This document shows, piece after piece, positions 37,652 to 47,982 of a stretch of 64,000 nt of DNA; position 1 is the first letter of the stretch, and every line of letters starts with the position of its first letter. The stretch comes from Temnothorax longispinosus (Eukaryota; Arthropoda; Insecta; Hymenoptera; Formicidae). Both the position numbers and the translations under genes were made by a program. The notes below the pieces were generated by a model that ran no database searches, was not told the origin of the DNA, and saw only the letters and a list, made by a program, of their open reading frames with translations. Where the stretch lies: assembly GCF_030848805.1 (NCBI RefSeq), contig NC_092368.1:4374441-4438440 (forward strand). The letters run 5' to 3'.

Positions 37652-38636
37652 AAATTACTCTTTTAAAATTTTCAAATTATTAACGCTCAACTGACCACGC
37701 AGCATTATGAAACGTATAATTGCAAAGTAAATGTTATTAGCTGAAAGATATTGATAACAGAAGTTGTAATATAAGTAGAACTACACTATAAATATGAGCA
37801 TTATAATACGAATATTATTTTAGTTATACATTAAAAGCTATACAATTGTTTTTATTAAATATATATGAAATTTATTGTATACACGCATGTGTGCACGTAC
37901 GCATAATTAAGTTTTTGATTGTTTTTGTATATTTAACGTTTAAAAGAAGATCGAAATTTTTCTTTTCGACGCTCGGTTAAAGTTGAAGGTAAACTATTAA
38001 CGTCAAAAATATTTAATATTGGCAACGACGTATCAATATTGTTGAAACACGCCTATCGGCGATATGATCTGCGTGACTGATCGGAAATAATATTTGGCGG
38101 CTCGAATCAGCCTCGGCAAATATTTGTGCGACAGTTTTGTGAGCTTAAATACGATTCATTAGGAGCGTTTGTACAGCATGAGGTAATCCCAGCTGCTCAA
38201 ATATCAGAACGATAAGAGGCCTGCAATTATCAATGCATACAGAACCCACGCGCACCGCTGCGTATAGGTGTAAAGTAAAATCATTTGAGCTGTTACTTTT
38301 GTTACTAACAAAGAATAAATTACTGGTCAGACGGATGCAAATATTCACTGGAATTCATGGTATCGCCTATCTCTTCGAGGAATGCACACGTTTCAACATG
38401 TTTCTGTGTTTCGTATCATTAGTAAGACATATTTGTCTCCTCGTTATCAGGAGGCGCCAATAAAATAGCCTCCTTATCTTTAAATAGTGATTAAGATATT
38501 AATTATGTAGTGAGTATAGGAAGACAAAGTTTTTTCGACGAGTATGAAAAATTTCAAGTATTCTCTCGTTTTTTTGTCTCTTTAAATGTGTGCCAATGAA
38601 AGGCATGACATTTCCTCATTTCTGCTGCATCGTAAA

Positions 38637-38662
38637 TTACAATTTGTAATTGTAAATTGTAA
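38637..38662. repeat. Inverted repeat, TTACAATTT arms
   Basis: TTACAATTT and AAATTGTAA flank eight bases. The AT-rich composition lowers its significance. Confidence 0.5.
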
Positions 38663-39205
38663 AGAAATTAACTTGATTCACGTTAATGAGAGCATTTAAA
38701 GTCGTGTTTAATTGAAATACTTTCGCAGTCGCTCTTTGAACTCATCGATCTTTTTGAAAGGAGTATACACGATTGCTTTTTTCATCTTTCTACGCATAGT
38801 AATAATCTCTTTTAAACATTTCTGACTAGTGCAATATTACAGTGGTTTATTTATACATGTTAAATAATTCTAGATTTAATCTTTAATGTTATTTGATTGT
38901 TCTAAAAAAGTATTATTTTTGAAAGATATGACTTCTTGAAAAATCGATGTGCATGAGTCTGGAAAACATTGGTTTGACTTGATATCAAAACAAAGAACGA
39001 TCATTGTCTGTGATTTAGAGTCCTTTACTTTAGAATCCTTAACTTGGCAGTGCCTACCTACTTTCTTGTGCTCTCTCTCTCGCCCAGCGTGCATGCACGC
39101 AGCGTACATCTGTGCACCGTGATCTTTGCTCCGTAGCGTGCACAAATAAAAGATTTTACGTGAAGAAACTTAAACTCTGAATATCGACACTTTTGCCTGT
39201 TCGGG

Positions 39206-39240
39206 TGCGCCAACACTCGAACATTTCGAGTGTTGGTGCA
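39206..39240. repeat. 35-nt near-perfect hairpin
   Basis: CCAACACTCGAA (39210-39221) pairs perfectly with TTCGAGTGTTGG (39225-39236) around a three-base loop. The stem extends to 16 pairs with one G:T. It has no T run behind it and is too short for a microRNA precursor. It could be a binding palindrome or a transposon remnant. Confidence 0.6.
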
Positions 39241-39607
39241 TTATTCAATAGCGCTAAAGCATTGTTATCTTATCGACTAATAATACCATCGAGAAAAGTT
39301 CTTGCAATAATATATTGGCGAATATCAATTCAAAGTACAATTACATGTAATATGTTATCTTGTTTGTAAAGCAAAAGAGGGAATATGGAATCAAAATACT
39401 GAATTGTTTTGAATCGAACGATTGATTTTTTTTCCTTAATTCTCTGCTGTTTAAAAGGGTGCAAATGCTCGTCCCCAATCATGCGTTTCGGTGCTCCGGA
39501 AAATGGCAAAACAAAAACGAATTCCAATCTGTAAATACAGCCAAGCCTTTATTCAACGTTGGAATTTTTCGACCAATTATTTCGACCGGTTCAACTATAT
39601 GCATCGG

Positions 39608-39726
39608 GCTTTTAGCTTTTTACATGGGGAATCAATTAACCCCTTTGTGACGCATCGATAAGCGCCATAAATGTACGCGCGATACTAGGTTACCGCGACT
39701 AAAACCTTGATATTGGTCACGAAAGT
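39608..39726 (+). repeat. Diverged direct repeat, copy 1
   Basis: Aligns with 40044-40184: GCTTTTA, TTTTACA, TCAATTAA, CTTTGT.ACGCAT, ATGTACG, TAGGTTAC, TAAAACC, and AC.AAAGTC occur in the same order in both, with small gaps. Probably two old copies of one dispersed repeat or a segmental duplication. Confidence 0.6.
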
Positions 39727-40043
39727 CTATTCTTATCTCTACAGCTAGTATTCTAATCTTTATTTACCGCTGCACGCACAGCACTAATGCAACCATTTAT
39801 AAATTTTGCACTTCTTAACCTTTATGAAAATCGAGTTCAACGTGAGGTGAGGATGGAATAGACAACGATAAAAATATTAACCTTATTCGAAGTTTCTTTT
39901 GTCTCGTACAGAAAATTACTAAATTAATGGTGCAATAAAACTTTTTTTTTATAAGTAAGCACAATTTTTTACAAAATTCGTTTTGTAAATATGATAAAAC
40001 TATTCATCTAACATCTTCCGCGCAATCCTGTTCAGGTCAGCAA

Positions 40044-40184
40044 GCTTTTACCCTTTTACAAACGAAAGTCAATTAATCTCTTTGTCACGCATGGATACGC
40101 GCGATGTACGAACGGAAGAATGGACGTTGAATGCACGATAATAGGTTACAGCCCGGTAAAACCGTATATTTAGTTACAAAAGTC
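40044..40184 (+). repeat. Diverged direct repeat, copy 2
   Basis: Partner of 39608-39726, about 436 bases downstream in the same orientation and some 20 bases longer through an insertion after ATGTACGAACG. No coding capacity. Confidence 0.6.
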
Positions 40185-40647
40185 CACGGTTGTGTGTCCC
40201 ACATTTAAATGTCAACGTCCAATTTTCACTCCGTGATAATATTATATACGCAATTTCCATATTATATTTCAGTTTCTATATAAATATATAAATATACAAA
40301 TTTTTACAATATATAGTTGATTATTTCAGATGCATATCCAATTTTCTTTTATATCTTTTAATAATAGCAGATTGTGTAATCCCCGTCCTATCGCTGGCAC
40401 TTTTCGCAATCTCTTTACGCAGAAATACATATATCTACGTTTAGTTTTACGATTAGAAGTTTCACAGATAATATACTCGTAGATTTAATGACTCTACGGA
40501 AAAGACGCAAGAGAGCGAGTAAAATATCTCTCGAACACTATGTAATTTTATCAATCCGATAAAGCAAAAATGAGATGTAACTTCCTCGATTTACGAAATC
40601 AATTATCGACTCGATGAGAAAACGTTTCCGCATGCCGGACGAGGTGT

Positions 40648-40830
40648 CTGTGAAGTTGGCATATCATTTTCCAGCAGATAAAAAATAAAAGGGAGTTCTT
40701 GTCGCATGCAGTCAAGTTCTATAGTTCCTGATACTTTTTAGTAATAGTTCTGGTGATTTTACCCAAAAAACAGTCGATCGAAAAAATGATCTGCTAACTT
40801 CGTAGCAGATCAAAAATAAAAAAGAGTTCT
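40648..40830 (+). repeat. Left inverted terminal arm, foldback family
   Basis: CTGTGAAGTTGGCATATCA start, GCAGATAAAAAATAAAAGGG, the family word AGTTCTATAGTTCCTGATA, and AAACAGTCGATCGA, in the same order as 24872 onwards. It breaks off after AAAAAAGAGTTCT. Confidence 0.75.
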
Positions 40831-40925
40831 GAATTTTGTACCCGTACTAACATTATCAACAATTTCTGCGTGGTCGACGTCACTTTGTACATGAGCGTGC
40901 ATAAATTGCATGTTATCTTTTTTAA

Positions 40926-41226
40926 CCCTAGGTATACACAGTCTTATTTTGTCTATACACTTATACACTGTGGGGTCTCGGAGACCTCATCCCATTGTCA
41001 TCGTCATCGTAACTTCAGCAAAAATGAATTTCAGTTTATTTATTTTTTTTTATCGATCAAGAATCGATCAAGGAATAGGCCCATAATGCATAAAAGTCGA
41101 TTGAATTAAAGAGTTCCGAGATATACGAGTAAAAATAAAATAATATATGAGACAAAAGTTTCTACGAGCGCGAAAAAAGGAAGCTAGGCTAAGGTCTTGG
41201 AGACTTCACTGTGCATACCTATAGGG
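40926..41226. mobile_element. piggyBac-like MITE with TTAA target duplication
   Basis: TTAA at 40922-40925 and again at 41227-41230 flank a 301-bp element starting CCCTAGGTATACACAGT and ending ACTGTGCATACCTATAGGG. The ends are imperfect inverted repeats of about 19 bases. Exact TTAA duplication and a CCCT/AGGG terminus are hallmarks of the piggyBac superfamily. GGTCTCGGAGACC and GGTCTTGGAGACTT form subterminal repeats. The 79-codon internal frame is not a transposase, so the element depends on one supplied elsewhere. Confidence 0.75.
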
Positions 41227-41323
41227 TTAATAAGCAGCACTGTGCTGCTGCATTCTCGATGCTGCATATATAGCAAGGAAGAAATCGATATAATTCATAT
41301 TTTTATTTAAAAATATATATGCA

Positions 41324-41574
41324 GTACACGGAAAGAACGGTTTTGCTGAAGTATCTAAAAATTTAGCTAGATACAGATCTGAAAATAATGTTGTTGGTCC
41401 ATCAAAATAATTATGTAGAACTTAAACTGATTGCTATAATGTCAAAATTTTTTACGGAATCATCATATTTCAGCGACTTACTATAATTATTTTAATGGTG
41501 TAACAAAATTATTATCAGATCTGTATATCTGGCTAAATTTTTAGATATTCAGCAAAACCGTTCTTTCCGTGCAC
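41324..41574. mobile_element. MITE with about 55-bp inverted repeats
   Basis: CACGGAAAGAACGGTTTTGCTGAAG at the left is mirrored by CTGAATATC..CAGCAAAACCGTTCTTTCCGTG at the right. The similarity continues inwards through AAAAATTTAGC and CAGATCTGA to about 55 bases per arm. The interior (about 140 bases) is AT-rich without a frame. The target duplication is unclear (AT-rich on both sides), so the superfamily is unassigned. Confidence 0.75.
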
Positions 41575-41986
41575 ATATTTTTATCAGGGTCTAAATATCG
41601 CTAATATATATCACTAATGTAAAATGTACATAAAAGAAGCAAGTTGCCATTTGTACACGCATTAATCTAATAATTTCTTCGTCTGAACGTTGTTGGAATA
41701 TTATCGAATCATTAGAGAATCTTAATATCTTGAGTTTGACTGATCGAGATTCAGCGGAAAGGCAAATATGTATAATATATGATAAGCTTGAAGAAGTGCA
41801 GGATGTCTCTACTGAGATTACCCGCAAAAAAGAACAGACAGTATCTGAATATTTTTAAAGAAAGAGAAAGTTACGACAAATAAATTAACAACACGCAATG
41901 AGTTAATATTTATTTTAACTGGCTCAGTAGATTAGTATGATTATGGCATTTAAAATTATTATGTGAACATTATTTGTTACGCTATA

Positions 41987-42325
41987 TTACCTTTTGTGAA
42001 TTGTGGCAGAAAGGACAAAAGGTTCATGGACACATTGTTTTACGTGTTGACGCCGAACGACCCTTCTTAAGGTTCCAATTACGGGTGATTGCGGTCCGAA
42101 ACTGATAGATTGGTTCGGACTTACATACGGTTCCAGTTCCTCCAGACAGTCGTTCATGTAATCGGACACGCTTTGATACTTCTCCTCGTAGACCTCGTAC
42201 TGTTGATTCTTGAAGTAGTCGTGAGCCTCTCGCACGTCTCCGTGTTCGCGGTCGCTCATCTGCCTCGCGAGCAAGATATCCGTCGGTCGCGTGCAAGATC
42301 TCCGATCGCGAGGGCGGTCATTCAT
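41987..42325 (-). CDS. Coding-like minus-strand frame with internal splice-donor match
   Basis: The frame is 112 codons. From the internal Met at 42259 it reads MSDREHGDVREAHDYFKNQQ and continues acidic and Tyr-rich to DCLEELEPY. The codons favour G or C in the third position, as expected of real coding sequence. Directly after EPY the minus strand reads GTAAGT (42124-42119), a consensus donor, so the exon could end at 42125. Translation past the donor also stays open (SPNQSISFGPQSPVIGTLRR) to the stop. A TATA-like TTTATATTTG lies upstream on the minus strand near 42480. I recognise no family. It could be an N-terminal exon, part of a mobile element cargo, or chance. Confidence 0.3.
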   Translation of the reverse strand: MNDRPRDRRSCTRPTDILLARQMSDREHGDVREAHDYFKNQQYEVYEEKYQSVSDYMNDCLEELEPYVSPNQSISFGPQSPVIGTLRRVVRRQHVKQCVHEPFVLSATIHKR

Positions 42326-42439
42326 CGCTCTTCAAGATTTCCGTCTCGCGAGCCACGCAGAGAGACCGAGCGACTCAAGATTTCCGCCCGACATTTCCGC
42401 GAAGGCTCAGCCCGCTCGGGTGCGCGAGAGTGCGAGAAC

Positions 42440-43690
42440 TGTGTATAAGACTGTAAATGAATTGTGCTTGTCAATCAAATATAAAGGGCGTGCGTTATCT
42501 AAACCCACTCCTCGCTAACTCCTAGGCTCTTGCCCGCGTCCTGGTCAGGGTGGTCCCGGCATTCATTCATGTCCCGAGGGCACCTCGGCAGAGCACGAAA
42601 CATTCTGGTCCAAGCCCATTAAAGTATGCGATTATCTTTTACTTTAGCCGGGGAGTCGAAGTTGGCCAGCCTTGCAACGTGGGAGAAGCGGACGTGATTC
42701 CCGCCACCGTTGCGAGTTGATCCCGGCGCCGGGCATGCTTGAAACGCACTGCGTTTGACACAGATGGATACCCATTCACGAAATAACTTATTACTATTTA
42801 TTTCTATTTTAATTTGACACTGGGGCTACTGGGGCAAGTTTCGTCGAGACCGTGGATATGTTCGGACGTGTTTTGTCCTGAATAATTTTTGAAGATTGCA
42901 ATGTTAATGCAATCAGCACCGAGTTTGGATTGAATCGTTTGAGTCTGTTTTCAACTTGTTCTTGGCCGTTATGTGATCCTGAGGAGGATTAGGTGCCATA
43001 AAATTTACAAAGAAAAAGAAGAAGAAGGCTATTGGGTGCCACGGCTACTCGTGGCACGAGTCTCGTGCGTCAAGAGGTGTAATTGTTTCTATACCTGGTA
43101 ACTAGCGCCTACTCTCGAGAAGACAGCTACGCAGTCACTGGGTGTCTCTGCAGTAATCGAGTCATCAATCTTGCATCGTGCATGCAGTGCCCGAACCATC
43201 CGAGAACCCGGGCGTGAAGATTCATTTTTGACTTCTTCATATTTACTGCGTGTTGGGGAACGGATTGACAGTCGAGAGTTTCCCAGATAACTGTGCCCTT
43301 TCTTGGCTCTACAATTCACCAGCAGTACTTGGGCCCATATCACTACAGGTTCTTAGAGGCGCAGTCAGATTGACGCCACTTGGTTACCGCAGAGCGTGCT
43401 GGCCAGCCGACATCAGATCTTGCGACCGAAACGTACTGAATCGGAACAGCCTCATTGCAACGGTCCAGCGAGAACACTGGGAGGTGAGCGCATGACTTGA
43501 CTGGGAGAGACTATATATTCGCATCACCAGACCAGTAACTGACTCTGATCCCAGGCCCAAAGAGACTCGTGCGCAGAGAATCAAGGACCTAAGACAGCCT
43601 GACTTCTCCGACACAATATACAATACGACAGTGCTCACACCAGCGTAGTTTTCAGGCCAATTGAATCTTTGGATTCTAACACGCATTCGC
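42440..43690 (+). other. Retroelement-like fragment, uncertain
   Basis: A GC-richer stretch unlike its AT-rich surroundings. 42440-42490 resembles an LTR polyadenylation region (AAATATAAAGG after TGTAAATGAATTG). ATTCTGGTCCAAGCCC near 42600 is of the kind seen downstream of LTRs. Near 42810 the plus strand encodes FDTGATGASFV, which contains the DTGA signature of retroviral-type aspartic proteases, though the frame stops 12 codons after FV. Frames at 43089-43686 on both strands have 80-100 codons with no recognised domain. No second LTR was found, so a decayed BEL- or Gypsy-type piece is only a guess. Confidence 0.2.
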
Positions 43691-43824
43691 CACTTTTTTC
43701 GCGTTCCTTTCTACCACGATTTACAAAAGGTAGTAGTCTTGCCACTGTTCGCAACGCGGACTCAATATGTCGTTAATTTAACTAAAACAATGTTAATTTA
43801 ATTATTAATTTGACTAATCTATGG

Positions 43825-43899
43825 AGTTAAAATAACATTCTTTGTGTTAAAATAATAAATTTTGACACACAATTAAAAAGAACAAAATGTTATTTAACT
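43825..43899. repeat. Imperfect inverted repeat
   Basis: AGTTAAAATAACATTCTTTGT at the left is roughly mirrored by AACAAAATGTTATTTAACT at the right. The AT-rich composition lowers confidence. It may be a short decayed MITE. Confidence 0.4.
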
Positions 43900-44381
43900 C
43901 AAGGTATTGGTTTAAATTTTACCTTTTAATATATAATAGCGTAGAGACAACTATAGTAACTATACCATTTTTTATGTATACAGAATATATAGACATGATT
44001 ATATGTATTCAATACTTTGTAATTAATTGTAATTGCAAGACGTTTCATCATACACTTTAAATCCATAAACGTTTAAAAGTGACACATTTGGCTGAAGCTC
44101 GTTTTGCATGTTTTGTTGCGTGTTAAATCAACACGTTTAACTGTATTAACATGTTCAACCGTGTTAAATGGCAGTCAGGCCGTTTAACTATACCGAATTA
44201 AATGGCATCATTCAAAACGACAAGAAATGTGTAAGAAGAGCTTTAGTTAAAATAACACACTTGGATTTGCAGTGAATTAGCCGTATAGAAAAAAAATTTC
44301 TCATTATTTCATAAAATTATACGTTCCTTTTTTAAATGAAAGAAAGTTACGCACGTTGCACGTAACTTTCTTCAACTTTTT

Positions 44382-44544
44382 AATCTGCTACGAAGTTAGC
44401 AGATCATTTTTTCGATCGACTGTTTTTGGGGTAAAATCACCGAACTATTACTAAAAAGTATCAGGAACTATAGAACTCGACTGGATGCGACAAGAATTCC
44501 CTTTTATTTTTGATTTGCTGGAAAATGATATCCCAACTTCACAG
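44382..44544 (-). repeat. Right inverted terminal arm, foldback family
   Basis: Reads, on the minus strand, CTGTGAAGTTGGGATATCA, then the GCAAATCAAAAATAAAA, AGTTCTATAGTTCCTGATA and AAACAGTCGATCGA blocks in family order. It ends at CTTCGTAGCAGAT, matching the break in the left arm at 40648-40830. Confidence 0.75.
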
Positions 44545-47500
44545 GCAGTTAAGAGAGAAAGAGTCGATGTACTGAATTGTTTGAGAATTGCATATATCGA
44601 GCTGTTTATTGAATTAAGTAAATCTTTTGATTGCATAGAAGTAGTACATATCGATAAAATAAAATAACAGACATACATAAGATAATAGATTAATATATTA
44701 GAATGTTTTAAGAAATAAATAACATTTATTTCTATAGATCCATTTCCGTATAAACCAAGGATGTAATGTTAATCATCTAACAACTATTACATTTACATTT
44801 GATATATAAAAGTCTAGAAATAAATTCGTAAAAGCTATACGTACGAAGTATGGTTTAATCGTTCCGACGCCGTCTAAACATAGCCTTGATTTATGAACAT
44901 AAAGGATACGCCTCGTTGCGGAAATAAGCCCATCAATTATGGATTTATGCCGAATCGCAGTAGCCATTGAGCTCATCGAGCGCCAACGGACGCGTCTCTC
45001 TGTCTCATTTATGGACAATTAACGCGCAGCGCAACGCGCGGAGATTAATAAACACGCGACGCCCACGCGGAAGGCAGACAGAAGGTACGAGACGGGTATA
45101 ATTTAACGGCGGTCGCGAGGGGGAGCGTTAATTGAGAATGATCGACTCTCCTCGTCGGCGCGGCGCGGCTCCGCTCGGCGCGGTTGGAACAAATAATGGC
45201 AGTTGGATCGAGGCGCGGTATCGCATCGTCGCATCTCCCTCGTCTTATTCCGCTGCGCTGCTTCGGCGTGGTATGGCGTGGCGTGGCGTGGCATGGCATG
45301 GCATGGCGTTTCTCGTGATTCCCATTTTTCCCCCGTGCCGACACGATAAAGAGGCCACTCTACCGCCTCGAAACAAGATTGATCGCGAAGCGTGCTCGTG
45401 AGCGCCGCGAGGAAGGGCGCAAAAACACTCGCGCCCACCTGGACTTTCGAGGGAACGGAGGGAGATTAAATTAAATCTGCAATTGAGAGGGATTTTACGG
45501 AGTAATTCGTTATTAATTCTTCGAGAGAGGACTGAATTACCTTTGACATGTTGGGCTCGCAAGTCTTGTCAATATTTCAAATGTGTTTAAATATATTAAT
45601 CTTTTATTTAGGTCTGTTATACAATGTTGATTTTATTGATTACGTGCAGGGATATCTCAAAATTATTATTGTGATTATTCTTGTCATCTGTGAATATACG
45701 TTGATTAATTTGGAATTTGTCGGAATCAATGCTCAAATTGATCAAAGAGCTCGCAGATGAAAGAAAATCTGAAGAATCTGAGCAATTCTAAATGTTAAAA
45801 CTATCTACAAGAACAAGCGTTTGTTTGCGTTTTCTGTAAAAATATACAGATGTAGCACATATGATAAAATGGCTTTGAGATATTTAGAATTCTCACTTTT
45901 TTAAACTGTTCTCTTTTGAATTGTTCTACCAAAATTTATGTATATGAGACAGAAGAGAAAGCGCAAAAGAAAGATAGGGAGCGGTAAAATAAAATGAAAA
46001 AGGTGATAGGAGATAATAGAGAGAAGGATGGCGAAGGGGCGAACGAGGGAGGGAGAAAAAGAGAGAAAAAAAGAGACAGAGGTATTACATACGGGAAGGG
46101 ACGATCGGGGAGACACAATAGAAGTAATACGGAGATACACACGAGGATGAAAGAGGCTCTTCGTAGAGTTTGCTTAAAGGAAAGCAGGTAGATCCGGATA
46201 AACTTATAAAAGGCCGCTCGCATCTGACGCAGACGGAAACTATCGATGCCGGCAGCGGTGTCGAATCGTTAAGCTATCGTTTCGTTATAGAGCATGGCGT
46301 TGCAAAACGTCGGTGTTGTCCCAATCGCGGGCAGGTGCTCCCAACGTGTTCTAAATAAACCCCGGAGATAAAGCCGCGTTAAACGTAAGAGAGATTGCAT
46401 AAGTCTGTTGTTGGCGGTAAATCGTTCTTCTCTCGCGTCAGCCCCGCGTCGTTTTAACGATCTTGACGGGCGATCATAGTCGAAAGCACTTGGAGAACGC
46501 CTTTTGAGTACCTATTACGCCGCGGAGAACACCGTTAAGTAAACTACTTTCGGAAAATATAATTTCGTTCCTGGTTTTATCTAAATGTCCGTTTAGATAA
46601 GAGAGAGAAATCAATGAGACTAGATCCTTAAAATATCAACTCGATATATCCGTATTTATTTTTGATTATTTTAAAACGACAATGACAAGTTTAAACGTTA
46701 AAAATAGATAGCACGCGTTAAAAAGACCAAAGGCTTTTTAATTACGTTTGACGTCAACAAAATAAACATTACCGTTTATTTTTAACTGCATTGCAAACTG
46801 ATAATAAAGTACTCGTTTGTACTCGTTTTAATTATTTTAATCTTTACCGGCTAAATAAATTTACAAAAAAATTGAAAAGTACCGATTTAAATAATATATT
46901 TATTCGCCACGTGATAAATTGAATTTTTCTTTAAATTGATGGTATCTGTAATTTGGGATACTGCAATATATATCGAGCTCATCGATAACAGAACGGAATA
47001 ACTCGAAATATATCTTTGTTAGACACATCCTACTTTTGCTCCGCCACTGGCGGTTTGAATCGGCTTTATGTTGTACAGTCCGTTCAGAACCTAATATATT
47101 GATTTTTCTTCAAACGATTGATAAATCAGACATTCGAGCCGTCCTGTAATGCATGCAAATTTCATCGATGTCGTAAACCGATAGTTTCAGACATTCCTTT
47201 GTGCAAGATCTGTGCGACGTCACCGGATAATGCTAGTTTTAAAATTTACAGAATATTCATTGAGACTCTAATATATTGAGCTTTTTAAGAGATTTATGTA
47301 AAATTCTATTGTATATATTCTCTCAGTCTGGAAAAACAGTTATAAATATTTTTTTATTAACGTGAGAAAAGGTAGCTTATCTCTTTTGTCCATTACGTCA
47401 CTGTAGATTTGATCGATCTTACGATTTAGAATGTAACGTAATTAATTAAAAAAAAATGCACATTTCTTTCTCACTTTAAACTACATTTCAATATATCGAA

Positions 47501-47935
47501 AACCAATATCGGATTTCGAATAGAGGAATTCTTAAGCGTCTTCTTGCTGGCACAACAAAGAGCAACTTCTGCTCGTTCGTTACGACTGTCGCTTTGTATG
47601 AAACTTATACTCTAAATAATATCTATTCAGAATATTTTCATCGATAAATAGTTCTTTACTTTGGTTTATATCTGCATCAAATTTATCAGTGTCCTAATTA
47701 TTTCCTTTGAGAAAGATCAATTGATTCAACATTTGTAACGTTGCCATTTACTTTTTATTTGTCTTTGATAAACAATTTGGTAAACGAATATTTGTTCGAC
47801 GTTTGTTTCGACGTACATATAACAGTACTTTTCGTTACTCCAAATGACTCGTATCTCCGAATATCTCCTCATTAGAGGAAGAATGACTCGTCCCCTGTGC
47901 GTTACGCCACTGCGGGTCGTATTGGCCGTCGGCGG
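44545..47935. other. AT-rich DNA with one CpG patch
   Basis: A CpG-rich patch at 45040-45440 contains a GGCRT pentanucleotide repeat; frames over it are repeat shadows. A purine-rich run at 45950-46100 gives a Glu/Arg/Lys frame on one strand and Ser/Phe/Leu on the other. No gene is supported. Confidence 0.45.
45265..45306. repeat. (GGCRT)n pentanucleotide repeat
   Basis: Alternating GGCGT and GGCAT units, about eight. Confidence 0.85.
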
Positions 47936-47982
47936 TGGAGGGGAGCGGCGATGCCTCAGTAAACGCCAAGCGCTCGAACCGT
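47936..47982 (+). promoter_or_regulatory. Core promoter P1a: Inr plus MTE-like element
   Basis: TCAGT at 47956-47960 matches the arthropod initiator, with A+1 at 47958. CGAACCG at +18 to +24 matches the first seven positions of the MTE consensus (CSARCSS) at the canonical distance. No TATA box is seen at -30. The stretch from -22 to about +22 is also present, ungapped, at 58120-58166. It lies in a CpG-rich patch, as expected for a dispersed or paused insect promoter. Confidence 0.6.

Larger units (their letters stand above)
35561..39205. other. AT-rich DNA with a CpG-richer patch at 36960-37650
   Basis: Contains a hairpin at 36328-36371, an inverted repeat at 38637-38662 and the minus-strand frame at 37193-37651 described separately. 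Nothing else is supported. Confidence 0.45.
40648..44544. mobile_element. Possible 3.9-kb element bounded by inverted foldback-type ends
   Basis: The left end (40648-40830) and right end (44382-44544) match the arms of the 24872 element and point toward each other, with CTGTGAAG and CTTCACAG outermost. Both ends carry the same variant in the inner part of the arm (CTAACTTCGTAGCAGAT, lacking bases present at 24872) and both stop close to that point, which suggests they are the two termini of one insertion. The 3.5-kb interior holds two nested MITEs and a 1.7-kb stretch (41980-43690) of GC-richer sequence unlike the other family members. No transposase was recognised. The alternative is two independent truncated copies. 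Confidence 0.45.

Noticed and set aside
39206..39240. Considered as a microRNA precursor or a terminator
   Set aside because: The stem is too short for a microRNA precursor, and there is no T run or bacterial context for a terminator.
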